Source: Bacteroidales bacterium
GTDB lineage: Bacteria; Bacteroidota; Bacteroidia; Bacteroidales; UBA932
Assembly (NCBI GenBank): GCA_016287075.1
Contig: JAEEVC010000027.1
Location: forward strand, 1-35,912
Reading direction: 5' to 3'
Length of the DNA: 35,912 nt
Shown here: positions 15,660 through 25,400 of the stretch, piece after piece
Layout: each line of letters opens with the position of its first letter
Position numbering within the stretch: position 1 is the first letter of the stretch
Made by a program: the position numbers and the translations under genes
Notes under the pieces: generated by a model
What the model was told of the DNA's origin: nothing
The model's database searches: none
Seen by the model: the letters and a program-made list of their open reading frames with translations, nothing else

Positions 15660-18059
15660 ATGAAACTGGCAGACCTCCAGACGGGGCAGGAAGCGGTCAT
15701 CGTCCGTGTCAACGGGCACGGGAGTTTCCGGAAACGCCTGATCGAGATGGGATTCATCAAGGGCAAGCGGGTCCGGGTGGTCCTCAACGCGCCGATGAAG
15801 GACCCCATTGAATATGAGATCATCGGGTACAAGATCTCGCTGCGCCGGGAAGAGGCGCGGCAGATCGAGGTGGTCGGCGAGGAGGAGGCCCGCGAGGCGC
15901 TCCGGAGCGACGAGCACCTGCAGGGCCTGCCCGAGGACATGGAGGAGAAGGCCCGGATCGAGGAAGCCCTGCAGCATGTCGCCGAAGAGCGGCACCATGT
16001 CATCCGCGTCGCCCTCGTCGGCAACCCGAACTGCGGCAAGACCAGCCTGTTCAACATCGCCTCGGGGAGCCATGAGCACGTGGGCAACTACAGCGGGGTG
16101 ACCGTGGAGGCCAAAGAGGGCCATTTCGAATACAAGGGCTACCGCATCACCCTGGTCGACCTGCCGGGAACCTATTCACTGTCAGCCTATTCGCCGGAGG
16201 AGCTCTATGTCCGCAAGAACCTCATCGACGCGATGCCCGACGTCATCGTCAATGTCGTCGACGCCTCCTCGATCGAGCGCAACCTCTACCTGACCGCCCA
16301 GATCATCGACATGAACCTGAGGACCGTGATGGCCCTGAACATGTACGACGAACTCGAAGCGAAGGGCGACACCCTCGACACGAAACAGCTCGGCTACCTG
16401 CTCGGCATGCCCGTCTGCCCGACGGTGTGCCGCGACGGACGGGGCATCCCGGAACTCTTCGACACCGTCATCCAGGTCTATGAAAACGCCGACCCCAGAC
16501 TCGCACGGCACATCCACATCAACCACGGCCGGGAACTGGAGGAATCGATCCGCCGCATCCGGGACATCGTCTATCAGGACGAAGACCTCCGCCGGCGCTA
16601 TTCAACCCGCTATCTGGCCATCAAGTACCTTGAAGGAGACAAGGACATCGAACGGCTCATCGAGACCAGCCCCCTCCGCAACAAGCTCATCGCCGCCCGG
16701 GAAGCGGAGAACGAGCGCATCGGCGACCTGCTCAAGACGACGCCGGAATCGGCCATCGTCGATGCCAAGTACGCCTTCATCCAGGGCGCGCTCGCCGAAA
16801 CCTACCAGCCGTACCAGTCGGAGCGGCCCCGCCGCACCCTGACCGACCGGATCGACGCCGTGGTCACGAACCGCTGGCTCGCCTTCCCCATCTTCATCCT
16901 CCTGCTCTGGCTCATCTTCTGGGCCACCTTCACCCTCGGCCAGTACCCGATGGACTGGATCGACTGGCTCGTCGGGAAACTCGGGGGCTTCGTCGGCACC
17001 TTCATGAAAGAGGGCTGGCTGAAGGACCTGATCGTCGACGGGGTCATCGGGGGCGTCGGCAGCGTGCTCGTGTTCCTGCCCAACATCATGATCCTGTACT
17101 GCTTCATCTCGCTGATGGAGGACAGCGGCTACATGGCCCGCGCCGCCTTCATCGTGGACAAGATGATGCACCGGATCGGCCTGCACGGGAAGTCCTTCAT
17201 CCCCATGGTCATGGGCTTCGGCTGCAATGTGCCCGCCATCATGGCCACCCGCTCCATCGAGAGCCGGAAAAGCCGCCTGCTGACCATTGCCATCATCCCC
17301 TTCATGTCCTGCGCCGGGCGCCTGCCGGTCTTCGTCCTCTTCGCCGGGGCGTTCTTCCCCGGCAACGCGGCGACGGCCCTGCTCGGCATCTACCTCCTCG
17401 GCGTCATCCTCGCCATCCTCAGCGCCCTTGTCCTCGGCCGCTTCGTCAAGGACGACGACCTTCCCTTCGTGATGGAACTGCCGCCTTACCGCATCCCGAC
17501 CGGCAAAGCCATCTGGCGCCACACCTGGGAAAAGGGCCGGCAGTACCTTGAAAAGATGGGCACGACCATCCTGCTGTTCTCCGTGGCCATCTGGTTCCTC
17601 GGCTATTTCCCGCGCCACGAAGGGCAAAGCGCGGCGTACCAGCAGGAGCATTCCTGCATCGGCTGGCTCGGGCGGAGCGTCGAACCCGCCCTCGCCCCCC
17701 TCGGCTTCGACTGGAAGATGGATGTCGGACTGCTTGCGGGCGTCGGGGCGAAAGAACTGGTCGTCAGCACCTTGGGCGTCATGTACGCGCAAGGGGAAGA
17801 GGATGGCGCGGCCCCCGAAACGGATGAGCACGACACCCGGCTCCAGGCCGCGCTGAAGGCGTCGGTCCCGACCGCGGCTGCCCTCGCCTACATGGTCTTC
17901 ATCCTGCTGTATTTCCCCTGCATCGCCACTTTCATCGCCACGAAGAACGAAACGGGCAGTTGGCGCTGGGCCATCCTCCTGGCCCTCTACACCATCCTCG
18001 TCGCCTGGCTTTTCGGCTTCGGCGCGTACCGGATCGGCCTGCTCCTCTGGCCGGCATAA
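15660..18059 (+). CDS. feoB: Ferrous iron transporter FeoB with fused N-terminal FeoA domain
   Basis: 799 residues. Residues 1-75 are a FeoA SH3-like domain (MKLADLQTGQEAVIVRV, RLIEMGFIKGKRVRVV, YKISLRREEARQIEVV). After an acidic/helical linker comes the FeoB GTPase: G1 GNPNCGKT at about 119, VGNYSGVTVE (G2), DLPG at about 166 (G3) and NMYD at about 226 (G4, an N-x-x-D form). A helical regulatory domain follows to about 390. The membrane part has the two Gate repeats, with GYMARAAFIVDKMMHRIGLH and GFGCNVPAIMATRSIE, then FMSCAGRLPVFVLFAGAFFP and KELVVSTLGVMYAQ. It imports Fe2+ across the inner membrane, gated by GTP. FeoA-FeoB fusions of about this length are usual in Bacteroidetes. Single gene, divergent from queH. 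Confidence 0.97.
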   Translation: MKLADLQTGQEAVIVRVNGHGSFRKRLIEMGFIKGKRVRVVLNAPMKDPIEYEIIGYKISLRREEARQIEVVGEEEAREALRSDEHLQGLPEDMEEKARIEEALQHVAEERHHVIRVALVGNPNCGKTSLFNIASGSHEHVGNYSGVTVEAKEGHFEYKGYRITLVDLPGTYSLSAYSPEELYVRKNLIDAMPDVIVNVVDASSIERNLYLTAQIIDMNLRTVMALNMYDELEAKGDTLDTKQLGYLLGMPVCPTVCRDGRGIPELFDTVIQVYENADPRLARHIHINHGRELEESIRRIRDIVYQDEDLRRRYSTRYLAIKYLEGDKDIERLIETSPLRNKLIAAREAENERIGDLLKTTPESAIVDAKYAFIQGALAETYQPYQSERPRRTLTDRIDAVVTNRWLAFPIFILLLWLIFWATFTLGQYPMDWIDWLVGKLGGFVGTFMKEGWLKDLIVDGVIGGVGSVLVFLPNIMILYCFISLMEDSGYMARAAFIVDKMMHRIGLHGKSFIPMVMGFGCNVPAIMATRSIESRKSRLLTIAIIPFMSCAGRLPVFVLFAGAFFPGNAATALLGIYLLGVILAILSALVLGRFVKDDDLPFVMELPPYRIPTGKAIWRHTWEKGRQYLEKMGTTILLFSVAIWFLGYFPRHEGQSAAYQQEHSCIGWLGRSVEPALAPLGFDWKMDVGLLAGVGAKELVVSTLGVMYAQGEEDGAAPETDEHDTRLQAALKASVPTAAALAYMVFILLYFPCIATFIATKNETGSWRWAILLALYTILVAWLFGFGAYRIGLLLWPA

Positions 18060-18073
18060 TCTTCCGGACCTTC

Positions 18074-18103
18074 GGACGGCGGGGTCTTCTGGACGGCGGG
18101 GTC
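18074..18103. repeat. Short direct repeat downstream of feoB
   Basis: GGACGGCGGGGTC occurs at 18074-18086 and 18091-18103, period 17 bp, in the gap after the feoB stop. No function evident. Confidence 0.7.
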
Positions 18104-18136
18104 CGTCGTTCCGCGCCGGAGCCGACCCACCCTGAA

Positions 18137-18165
18137 ACAAAAAAACCGCGGGGTTTTCCCCGCGG
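18137..18165 (-). terminator. Intrinsic terminator of the 18636-18187 lipoprotein gene
   Basis: On the minus strand: CCGCGGGG, loop AAAA, CCCCGCGG, then a run of T. Stem 18146-18165 is a perfect 8-bp GC hairpin, and the A-tract at 18139-18145 on the plus strand gives the U-tail. It may also slow read-through from feoB. Confidence 0.9.
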
Positions 18166-18186
18166 TAACAATGCGCTGTTTCCCAG

Positions 18187-18636
18187 CTACTTCACATTGA
18201 CCGTGACGGTCTTGTACAGCCGGAAACCCATGATTTCGAAATTGAGGCTCACGCTGGCCGCGCCGGGCGCAAGCGCCTCGACGGTGATGCAAGGGAAGCC
18301 GTTGACCATCCCGTCCGTGGTGACATTGACGGCATGCTGTTCCGTCTCCTTCACGGTACCGTCCTCGTTGGTTTCCTGGACGGCCGTCGCGGTCGCGGTG
18401 TACTTGCCGCCGTCAAAGCGCTCGCCGGACTTGCTGGTGGCAATGATATACGCCTTCTGGCCGGTCTTCAGCGAGATCTTGGTCGAGACATCGTGGAAAC
18501 TGTCGCTACCCCCGGTGGAATAGCGGAAGATGTTGGTACTAATGGAATACGCGTGCTTCTCGCACCCGGTGGAAAGCATCATCGCCGCAAGGACGGCCAT
18601 GAGCGGAAGAAGGATCTTGAGACCAAATTTTTTCAT
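18187..18636 (-). CDS. Small lipoprotein of unknown function, 149 aa
   Basis: Signal MKKFGLKILLPLMAVLAAMM with lipobox LSTGC gives Cys25 as the lipidated residue. The mature protein is a single all-beta domain of about 120 residues (SISTNIFRYSTGGSDSFHDV, KTGQKAYIIATSKSGERFDG, KYTATATAVQETNEDGTVKE, ending SLNFEIMGFRLYKTVTVNVK), most like one Ig-type fold. No family was recognised. It is a lone gene with its own promoter (18680-18687) and terminator (18137-18165). Surface or periplasmic location is inferred from the lipobox and from serine/threonine-rich composition after Cys25. Confidence 0.85.
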   Translation of the reverse strand: MKKFGLKILLPLMAVLAAMMLSTGCEKHAYSISTNIFRYSTGGSDSFHDVSTKISLKTGQKAYIIATSKSGERFDGGKYTATATAVQETNEDGTVKETEQHAVNVTTDGMVNGFPCITVEALAPGAASVSLNFEIMGFRLYKTVTVNVK

Positions 18637-18679
18637 ATCAAAAGTTCTTTATGCCGTTCCCCAATGCGGAACGACGGGT

Positions 18680-18687
18680 CAAATGTA
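18680..18687 (-). promoter_or_regulatory. Promoter of the small lipoprotein gene
   Basis: Minus strand TACATTTG with TTG at 18710-18708, spacing exactly 20 nt, giving a leader of roughly 35-40 nt before the ATG at 18636. Confidence 0.75.
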
Positions 18688-19116
18688 GGATATTTTTCCA
18701 TGAAATGCAAAAATAACGCCAGCGGCCCGGAAGGCCGCGTCACACAGCAAATCAGGGTGCTTTCGGTCTGCCCCGCGATCTCTTCCCGCAAAAGTGCTGC
18801 ACGCTTTTGCCTTTCTATGGCGGTTTTCGTGCACGACCCGGGGCACACTGATGCGACTTGCACACGCTTTGTGCGCCTGGAGGCCGATTCTGTGCAGGAC
18901 TTTTTCCAGCCGGGCCAGTGGCGGGCATACAGGACGGTTTTTGCCCGCGGCGGGGGGAAACACCACGCTTGGCGGGCATACGAGGCGGTTTTCGCCCGCG
19001 GCGGCCCCCAAAAAGCCCAAAGCCCCCCCAAAAAAGCCACCCATTAAAAGCCACCCATTATTAGACAGCCTGCAGTGCCGGAGCGGGCCGAACCGATGGT
19101 TTTTTTGCAGAAATCG
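18688..19116. other. Gene-free, repeat-rich intergenic spacer
   Basis: This stretch of over 400 bp between two divergent genes has no ORF with a convincing start or protein-like composition. The open frames in it are arginine/proline/alanine-rich shadows. It contains a 51-bp period duplication at 18920-19011 and a doubled AAGCCACCCATTA unit near 19036-19062. The part 18721-18900 shows no structure I can name. Confidence 0.6.
18920..19011. repeat. Two-copy 51-bp-period repeat with internal hairpins
   Basis: GGCGGGCATAC starts copies at 18920 and 18971. Each copy continues with a GACGGTTTT/GGCGGTTTT segment, then GCCCGCGGCGG, for about 41 similar bases. Within each copy GCGGGC pairs with GCCCGC around a 16-nt loop, so the RNA or single strand could form two adjacent hairpins. 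Confidence 0.8.
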
Positions 19117-19138
19117 CATCATTTTTAGAAAAATGATG
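19117..19138. promoter_or_regulatory. Perfect palindrome next to the surface-lipoprotein operon promoter
   Basis: CATCATTTTT (19117-19126), centre AG, AAAAATGATG (19129-19138): two exact 10-bp arms. It directly abuts the -7 box at 19139 and occupies the place where the upstream promoter element should be, so it is a good operator or activator-site candidate. Confidence 0.75.
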
Positions 19139-19146
19139 TATCTTTG
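19139..19146 (+). promoter_or_regulatory. -7 box for the three-lipoprotein operon
   Basis: TATCTTTG, exact TAnnTTTG match, 29 nt before the ATG at 19176. No TTG is present at 20-21 nt upstream; the palindrome at 19117-19138 lies there instead. Confidence 0.7.
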
Positions 19147-19175
19147 AAACTCACTGTATAATAGGCGAAAGCGTT

Positions 19176-22100
19176 ATGAATAAAAGAGTTCTGACATTTT
19201 TACCGGTTATTTCCCTCCTGATTGCCTTCGGGTGCACCCAAGAACAGAACCTGGACGACCAGTCCGCAGCGGTCCTGACCATCCGCGCGTCCCTGCCGGA
19301 AGAGCCCCTCAGCCGGGCGGGATTTACCGTTCCTGAAAGCGGCACGGGGCTGCACCTGGCCTGGAAGGCAGGCGACCGCATCCGCGTCTTCGGCGAGGGC
19401 GCGTCGGCCGTCTACCAGATCGCGGACGGGTTCACGGACCATGAAGCCGAATTCACCGGACCCGAAGTGGCCGGCAGCCGTTTCGACATCATCTGCCCCG
19501 GCACCTATACCTCCGTCGAAGCGGCGGAAGCGGGCAATCCCTCCCTCACCCAGAGCGGCAACGGGAGTACGAACCACCTGGTATTCACGGCCAGACTGAG
19601 CGGTGTCTCCCGCTCCGACCTCACCGACATCGGCTTTACCGACGCCTGGGTGGCCGAACATCCCGGCACCTCCCTCAACCGGGGCGGCATCGTGAAATTC
19701 GTCCTCACCCTGCCGGCCGCCCTGGCCTATCCGCAGAGCGTGCGGATGGAAGGCCTCGGCAACGACATCACCGTGAACCTCGTCGGCGTCTCCCTGGGGT
19801 CGGACCGTGTCCTGACGGCCTATGCCCAGTGCGGATGGGAGGATATCCCCATCGGCGGAAAGACCCTCACCGTGACCGTCCTGGACCGGGACGGGACCGC
19901 CTATGCCGTCTCCCGGACGGTTCCGGGCAGCCAGACGCTGAAGGCCGGTGCACAGAATTCCATCGTCATAGGCGGCGGCTTCACGCCCCGGCTCTTCGCC
20001 GGGGGTGACGGCAGCGCCGGGCATCCTTACCTGATCGCGAACGCAAAACAACTGGACAACATGCACGCCGAAGGCGTCCTGAAGCACCAGGAAAAGGTGT
20101 ATTTCCGCCTGATCGACGATATCGACATGGAGGAGTACCTCGCCGAAACGCCCTGGGTCCCCCTGAACTGGGACGCCCCGTACGACTACTGCGTCAACTT
20201 CGACGGCGGCAACCATACCATCGAGAACTTCTCCTGCTCGTTCACCGAGGCGCAGGCCCGGAACAACGGCGAGACGGACGAAGGCATGCTCAGCGAGAAC
20301 CGTCCCTACGACAAGCCGGCCTTTTTCGGCCTGCTGTACGGGGAATGCTACGACCTCCGGTTCTATAACGCCGAGATTACCAATACCTTCGGCACGCCGA
20401 CCGGCATCCTGGCGGGCTACTGCGGCTATCCGCTCAAGCGGGCCACCGTCTATAATGTCCATGTGGACGGGAAAGTGACCTATACCGCCGCCCCGAAGGT
20501 GGCCAATAACCAGACCTCCTGCATCGGCGGCTTCTGCGGCCGCGTGGACTACGCCTTCATCGATTCCTGCTCCGCCAACGTGGAGGTCAAGAGCAACAAG
20601 AACTACACGGGCGGTTTCTTCGGTCTCGACTGGGGCGACGCCTCCACCATCCGGAACTGCTTCAGCACCGGCAGCGTTTACGGCGACCAGCGCGTGGGCG
20701 GCTTCTGCGGCGGCCTCATCCGCACGGGGACCAAGATCGTCAACTGCTACTCCACCTGCACGGTGAGCGCCTCGCGCGCGGCCGGGGGCATCGTGGGCTT
20801 CGCGAACCTGGACCAGGGCAGCAACAACACGACCAACATGCCCGACAATGTGATCGAGGGGTGCATCGCCTGGCAGCCGCAGATCGTAACGCGGACGCAG
20901 AACTCGCCCAACGGGGACTGGTATTCTTCCGGCGCCATCGTCGCCTTCACCGCCACGCACAACTATCTCACGGACTGCCTGCGCCGTGCGGACATGGTTT
21001 TCCACGACTACTCCCCCAGCATGGTCCTCTATGACCAGGCGAATGCCAGCCCGACCACGCCGCTGGTGCTGTCCAACCCGAATCCCGGCACGTACACACA
21101 CTATTATCCTTACCACGGCCGGGCCTTCAGCGGCACGCTCTCGGAAGCGGCCCGTTCCCTCGGCTGGGACGAGACCGTCTGGGACCTTTCCGGCCCCGTG
21201 CCGTACCTCACCGGCAAGGTGGAGGTCCTTCCGCCGGCAGAAGCTCCGCGGAGCGGCGCCGCCGATGTCCCTCCGGGGAGCGCATCCCTGCGCGGCCTCG
21301 GCGAAGTCCGGCCCAAGGCGACGGATCCCGGCTGGAGCATCCTGCAGGTGGCCGACGGCCTCACCTATTACCGTTATGCCTACAACTGCCCGGAGACGGA
21401 GAACAAGTACCAGGACGTCTTTATCGTGGACCTGGACCTCTCCAATCCCCAATATGCGGTGAAGGTGATTTATACCGAACCGAGCGTCACCTGTTCCGAC
21501 GCCTTTGCCGCCACTTCCGCCTTCGCGGCCATCAACGGCGGTTATGAGAAGCCCTCCATCGCCCTGAAAGCCAACGGCATATGGGACGGCTCCCGGCTCC
21601 AGTACTATTCTGGCGGCGTGCCCATCTCCATGATGCCCAACAATTACATCACGGACAGCGAAACCAACGAACAGATCCCCAACTGGAAGAGTGAGGGCAC
21701 GTTCTACACCGACGGCGGACGGAACCTGAAGATCGCCTTCGACGGTTATGACCCGGACACCGCCACCAAGACCAAGACGGTCCAGCAGGAACGCCTCTTC
21801 TACCAGCTCTGCACCGACGAATGGCCCGGCTTGATCTCCAGCGCTCCCGTGCTCATCCAGGACTTCAATCCGGTGGGCAAGAAGTTCAAGGACCTCCATC
21901 CCAAGCAGTTCAACAGTTCGGAAGATCCCAACACGCACCAGAGAGGACAGTATCCGCGCACCGCGGTGGCCCTGACCGAGGGGAACCATCTCCTCCTGGT
22001 CGTCTGCGACGGCCGCTATACCACCGGTTATGGCGGCAACGGCATGAGCGCCTACTGGCTCACCGTCTTCCTTGCCAAGTACTTCAACCCGCAGTTCGCC

Positions 22101-22271
22101 ATCAACCTGGACGGCGGCGGTTCTTCCACCATGTGCGTCCGGCACAATTCCTTCGCGAGTGACGCCTATGTCGTGAACTATCCCTGCGACAACATGGGAT
22201 CCGGAAAGACACACGACCATTCCGGCCAGCGGAAACGCGACTCCTATATCTGCATCGTAAACGCCCAATAG
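19176..22271 (+). CDS. Lipoprotein: fimbrillin-like N-region, GLUG repeats, phosphodiester glycosidase (NAGPA) domain
   Basis: 1031 residues. Signal MNKRVLTFLPVISLLIAFGC gives a lipoprotein anchored at Cys20. Residues about 30-265 resemble the Mfa/fimbrillin-like N-terminal fold (LTIRASLPEEPLSRAGF, HLAWKAGDRIRVFGEGAS, AEFTGPEVAGSRFDIICPGT). A GLUG-type beta-helix runs from about 276 (GDGSAGHPYLIANAKQLDNM) to a cap at about 660-680 (LGWDETVWDLSGPVPYL). Residues about 715-1031 are a phosphodiester glycosidase domain of the NAGPA family, with YPRTAVALTEGNHLLLVVCD and the signature FAINLDGGGSSTM at about 973-985. In that family the enzyme removes a sugar such as GlcNAc from a phosphodiester. First gene of an operon of three such lipoproteins and two tiny ORFs. 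Confidence 0.88.
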   Translation: MNKRVLTFLPVISLLIAFGCTQEQNLDDQSAAVLTIRASLPEEPLSRAGFTVPESGTGLHLAWKAGDRIRVFGEGASAVYQIADGFTDHEAEFTGPEVAGSRFDIICPGTYTSVEAAEAGNPSLTQSGNGSTNHLVFTARLSGVSRSDLTDIGFTDAWVAEHPGTSLNRGGIVKFVLTLPAALAYPQSVRMEGLGNDITVNLVGVSLGSDRVLTAYAQCGWEDIPIGGKTLTVTVLDRDGTAYAVSRTVPGSQTLKAGAQNSIVIGGGFTPRLFAGGDGSAGHPYLIANAKQLDNMHAEGVLKHQEKVYFRLIDDIDMEEYLAETPWVPLNWDAPYDYCVNFDGGNHTIENFSCSFTEAQARNNGETDEGMLSENRPYDKPAFFGLLYGECYDLRFYNAEITNTFGTPTGILAGYCGYPLKRATVYNVHVDGKVTYTAAPKVANNQTSCIGGFCGRVDYAFIDSCSANVEVKSNKNYTGGFFGLDWGDASTIRNCFSTGSVYGDQRVGGFCGGLIRTGTKIVNCYSTCTVSASRAAGGIVGFANLDQGSNNTTNMPDNVIEGCIAWQPQIVTRTQNSPNGDWYSSGAIVAFTATHNYLTDCLRRADMVFHDYSPSMVLYDQANASPTTPLVLSNPNPGTYTHYYPYHGRAFSGTLSEAARSLGWDETVWDLSGPVPYLTGKVEVLPPAEAPRSGAADVPPGSASLRGLGEVRPKATDPGWSILQVADGLTYYRYAYNCPETENKYQDVFIVDLDLSNPQYAVKVIYTEPSVTCSDAFAATSAFAAINGGYEKPSIALKANGIWDGSRLQYYSGGVPISMMPNNYITDSETNEQIPNWKSEGTFYTDGGRNLKIAFDGYDPDTATKTKTVQQERLFYQLCTDEWPGLISSAPVLIQDFNPVGKKFKDLHPKQFNSSEDPNTHQRGQYPRTAVALTEGNHLLLVVCDGRYTTGYGGNGMSAYWLTVFLAKYFNPQFAINLDGGGSSTMCVRHNSFASDAYVVNYPCDNMGSGKTHDHSGQRKRDSYICIVNAQ

Positions 22272-22293
22272 TCAATAAAAACAGACCTGATAT

Positions 22294-22455
22294 ATGAAAT
22301 CCATCCTTACTTTGAAGGCCTACGTGACCCCCGCCCTCCGTGCGGTGCGCCTGGCTGCGGAATACCAGTTCCTGCTTTCCCAGCTGTCCGATTATGTCGA
22401 CAACCCCATCTTCACCGATCCAGAACCCGCCGACGGGGATGAAGGAAACGATTAA
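22294..22455 (+). CDS. Tiny ORF A (53 aa) of the Y-x-x-P...E small-protein family
   Basis: ATG at 22294 to TAA at 22453-22455, 22 nt after the stop of the NAGPA lipoprotein and 13 nt before the start of the SGNH lipoprotein. The product begins MKSILTLKA, then the core YVTPALRAVRLAAEYQFLL, and ends in an acidic tail PADGDEGND. There is no signal peptide. The core aligns without gaps to tiny ORF B (Y1, P4, E14, L18) and with one extra residue to C and D. Coding is supported by position, the conserved core and intact frame rather than by length. Function unknown. Confidence 0.72.
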   Translation: MKSILTLKAYVTPALRAVRLAAEYQFLLSQLSDYVDNPIFTDPEPADGDEGND

Positions 22456-22468
22456 AGGACGCTGCGCT

Positions 22469-25400
22469 ATGAAACCTTTGTACATCTCCCTGACCGCTCT
22501 CCTGTTCCTGGCCTCCTGTACCAGGGAAGTACCGGTGGATACGCAGCCCGTCCAGCAAGGGGACATGGTCACGATCCGGGTCTGCATGCCGGAAGAGACC
22601 CCGTCCCGGGTGGCTTTCACGCCCGACGGGGACAAACTGTCCCTCTCCTGGGAAGAAGGCGACTGCATCCGCGTCATCGCGGGCTCTTCCTCCAGCGTAT
22701 TCAACATCTCCCGCATCCTCTCCGCGCATGAGGCCGAATTCACCGGTCCCGCGATGGAGGGGACCTCTTTCGACATCCTCTGCCCGGGCACGTATACCTC
22801 TGTGGCTGAGGCGGAAGCGGACACGGAGAGTCCCGCCCAGGACGGGAACGGGTCCGCGGCCCATCTCCGCTTCAAGGCACTCCTGAGCGGCGTGGACACC
22901 TATACCGACATCGCCTTTGACCCGTCCTGGGCCCAGACCCACGGCGGCAATTTCAAGCAGGGAGCCGCCGTCAAGCTGCAGGCAAGCCTGCCCGCCGGTG
23001 TCACCACCCTGAAGAAAGCATCCATCTGCCTGGGCGACACGTACTACAACCTCCCGCTGGAGCATGTGGACGTCTCCGCCGCAGGCCAGGTGCTCACCGC
23101 CTACATGATGCTGCCCTGGGAGGACATTCCCCTCGCGGACGGCTCCAAACTGCCGGTCTATGCCACCGATGCCGCGAACGACGTCTATTCGGCCACCCTC
23201 ACCATCGCGGGCGACAAGACCGTCAAGGGCGGCAGGATGAACTCCTTCACGAACGTGAACCTCTCCCTCGCGGACTTCGTGGCGGGCGACGGTTCCGCGG
23301 AGAATCCCTATCTCATCGCGAACGGACGCCAGCTGGACAACATGCACAAGACCGGCGTGCTGGAAAGCGGGAAGGTCAAGTATTTCAAGCTGATCGATGA
23401 CATCGACGCCTCCGTCATTTCCAACTGGACGCCCCTGAACACCGGGGGGACGTTTGACAAGGGCATCGACCTGGACGGCGACGGACACACCATCAAGGGT
23501 CTCACCAGCAGCGGTGTTTCCTATGCCAGTTTTGCCGGCGTGCTGTACGGTTCCATTTCCAATGTCACCTTCAGCGAGGCCACGATCAACGCCACCTCCA
23601 AGGCCGGGGTGATCGCCGGTTTCCTGGGTACGACGCAGAACGATTATTCCCGCGTCGCCACCTGCACCAATGTGACCGTCACCGGGTCCACGGTGACCAG
23701 CACCGCGGCCTGCGGCGGCTTTGCCGGCCATGTGCGCGGCAAGGGCGCCGTCACGGGATGCAAGGTCGTCAATACCACGGTGAACGGCACCAACCATCTG
23801 GGCGGTTTTGCCGCCATCGCCGACATTACCGGCATCGACAAATACGAGGTCCCCGCCATCTTCACTTCCTGCGAGGTGGACGGCGTCACCCTGAACCAGA
23901 ACCAGGCGGCGGCGAATGCGAACCTCTATACCGGCGGTTTCATCGGAGAAAGCTATCAGGCTCACTCCTTCATCAATTGCGCCGTAAAGGGAACCCGCAT
24001 CACGGCCACCCAGGCCGCCATCAACAACATCGGCGGTTTCGTGGGCTACACCGGCTATGCCGGCGCCAATTTCATCCGCTGTGAGGTGGACGACGCCACG
24101 ACCATTACGGCGAAAGGCGGCTATACGGGTGGATTCGTGGGCTATGCCACGGTGTCCGACACGTATTCGACCTGTTCGACGTCGGCCACGGTGACCGTCG
24201 AAGCCAGCTCGGTGGGCGGATTCGCGGGCTGGGCCTGCGGATCGGCCGCCTTCAAGGACTGCGCCGCCACCGGCAACGTTACCGGACAGCGTTTCACCGC
24301 CGGGTTTGCCGGTGTCGCCGAGAATGCCTCTTTCACCGACTGCCGGTACATCACCGGTACCGTGACAGCCAACACGACGAATACCAATTCCCGGGTCGGC
24401 GGTTTCGTCGGCAGCTGCCTCGGCGGCGTCTCGTTCCAAGGCTGCTTCGTTCTCGAAGCGACGGTGTCTGCGGCCGGTGCCGGCCGCGTCGGCGGTTTCT
24501 GCGGCCAGCTGGGCAACAGCTCCGCGGGCGGCAACAATGTCACCACCAACCAGTGCCATGTGGGCAATACCGACGTCACCGGCGCCATCAACACCGGTGG
24601 ATTCACGGGCGTCCAGTACGACAACACGACACACTGCTATGTTTCCGGAGGCAGCGTCACGGCCAAAGGCAACAACTGCGGCGGCTTCGTCGGCTTCGTC
24701 CAGAACGGTGATATCCAACACTGCTACACGACCGCGGCCGTTTCGGGAGGATCCTATTCCCCGGTGGGCGGCTTCATCGGCATTGCCTACTCCTCCCATG
24801 TATCTTACTGCTATGCAGCGGGTTCCCTGTCCGGGAGCGGAGCGAACACGGGTTCATTCGTCGGGCAGTGCGCGCTGCAGGGAGGCAACGTGGCCACGAT
24901 TTCCGAGTGCATCGGCTGGCATGCCTCCCTTCCGTTCTGTGCTTCCAATACTGTGGGGGCCAGCATCACCAACGTGTATTCCGGCAATGCGGGGACCGTG
25001 TCGGCCCAGGCGGTCAGCCAGTCCTGGCCTGCGACGGTCTGGGACCTCGGAGGCGACCTGCCGCTGCTGCTGAGCGTCCCCACCTGCATCCCGGCCATCT
25101 TCGTGGGCGACAGCATCACCTGGCAATGGGCCCGCAACGAGACGAGCTTTGCGGAGAGCAATTTGAAGATTCCGTTCGATAGCAGTTACATGACCCGGAA
25201 CGGGAGCAATGTCGTCGTTCCCTTCCATCCGGGCTTCTTCAGCGGCAACGGGTACATCGACAAGGGCATCAGCGGCCAGAACACGACCCAGATGCTGTCC
25301 CGTTTCCAGAAGGATGTGGTGAACCTCAAGCCGAAGGTGGTCGTCATCATGGGCGGTACCAACGACCTGGCCCAGGGCGTCGCCAAGACGGACATCGTCG

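Noticed and set aside
18633..19147. Several overlapping frames of 60-147 codons in the spacer before 19176.
   Set aside because: Their composition is R/P/G/A-rich and follows the DNA repeats, their starts are not linked to promoters, and no domain was recognised.
19200..22268. A 1022-residue open frame on the minus strand opposite the NAGPA lipoprotein, and similar long antisense frames opposite the second GLUG gene (22412-24799) and others.
   Set aside because: High-GC coding DNA has few stops in the antisense frame. These products are rich in G, A, V, R and H without domains or signal peptides, while the plus-strand proteins have clear families.
22294..22455. Tiny ORF A as a classical RiPP precursor with double-glycine leader.
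   Set aside because: There is no GG cleavage site, and no radical SAM, YcaO, lanthipeptide or peptidase-transporter gene lies nearby.
23283..24900. Repeated GGCGGTTTCGTCGG-like words as a CRISPR array or DNA tandem repeat.
   Set aside because: They encode the V-G-G-F-x-G turns of GLUG units, vary in sequence and spacing, and remain in frame.
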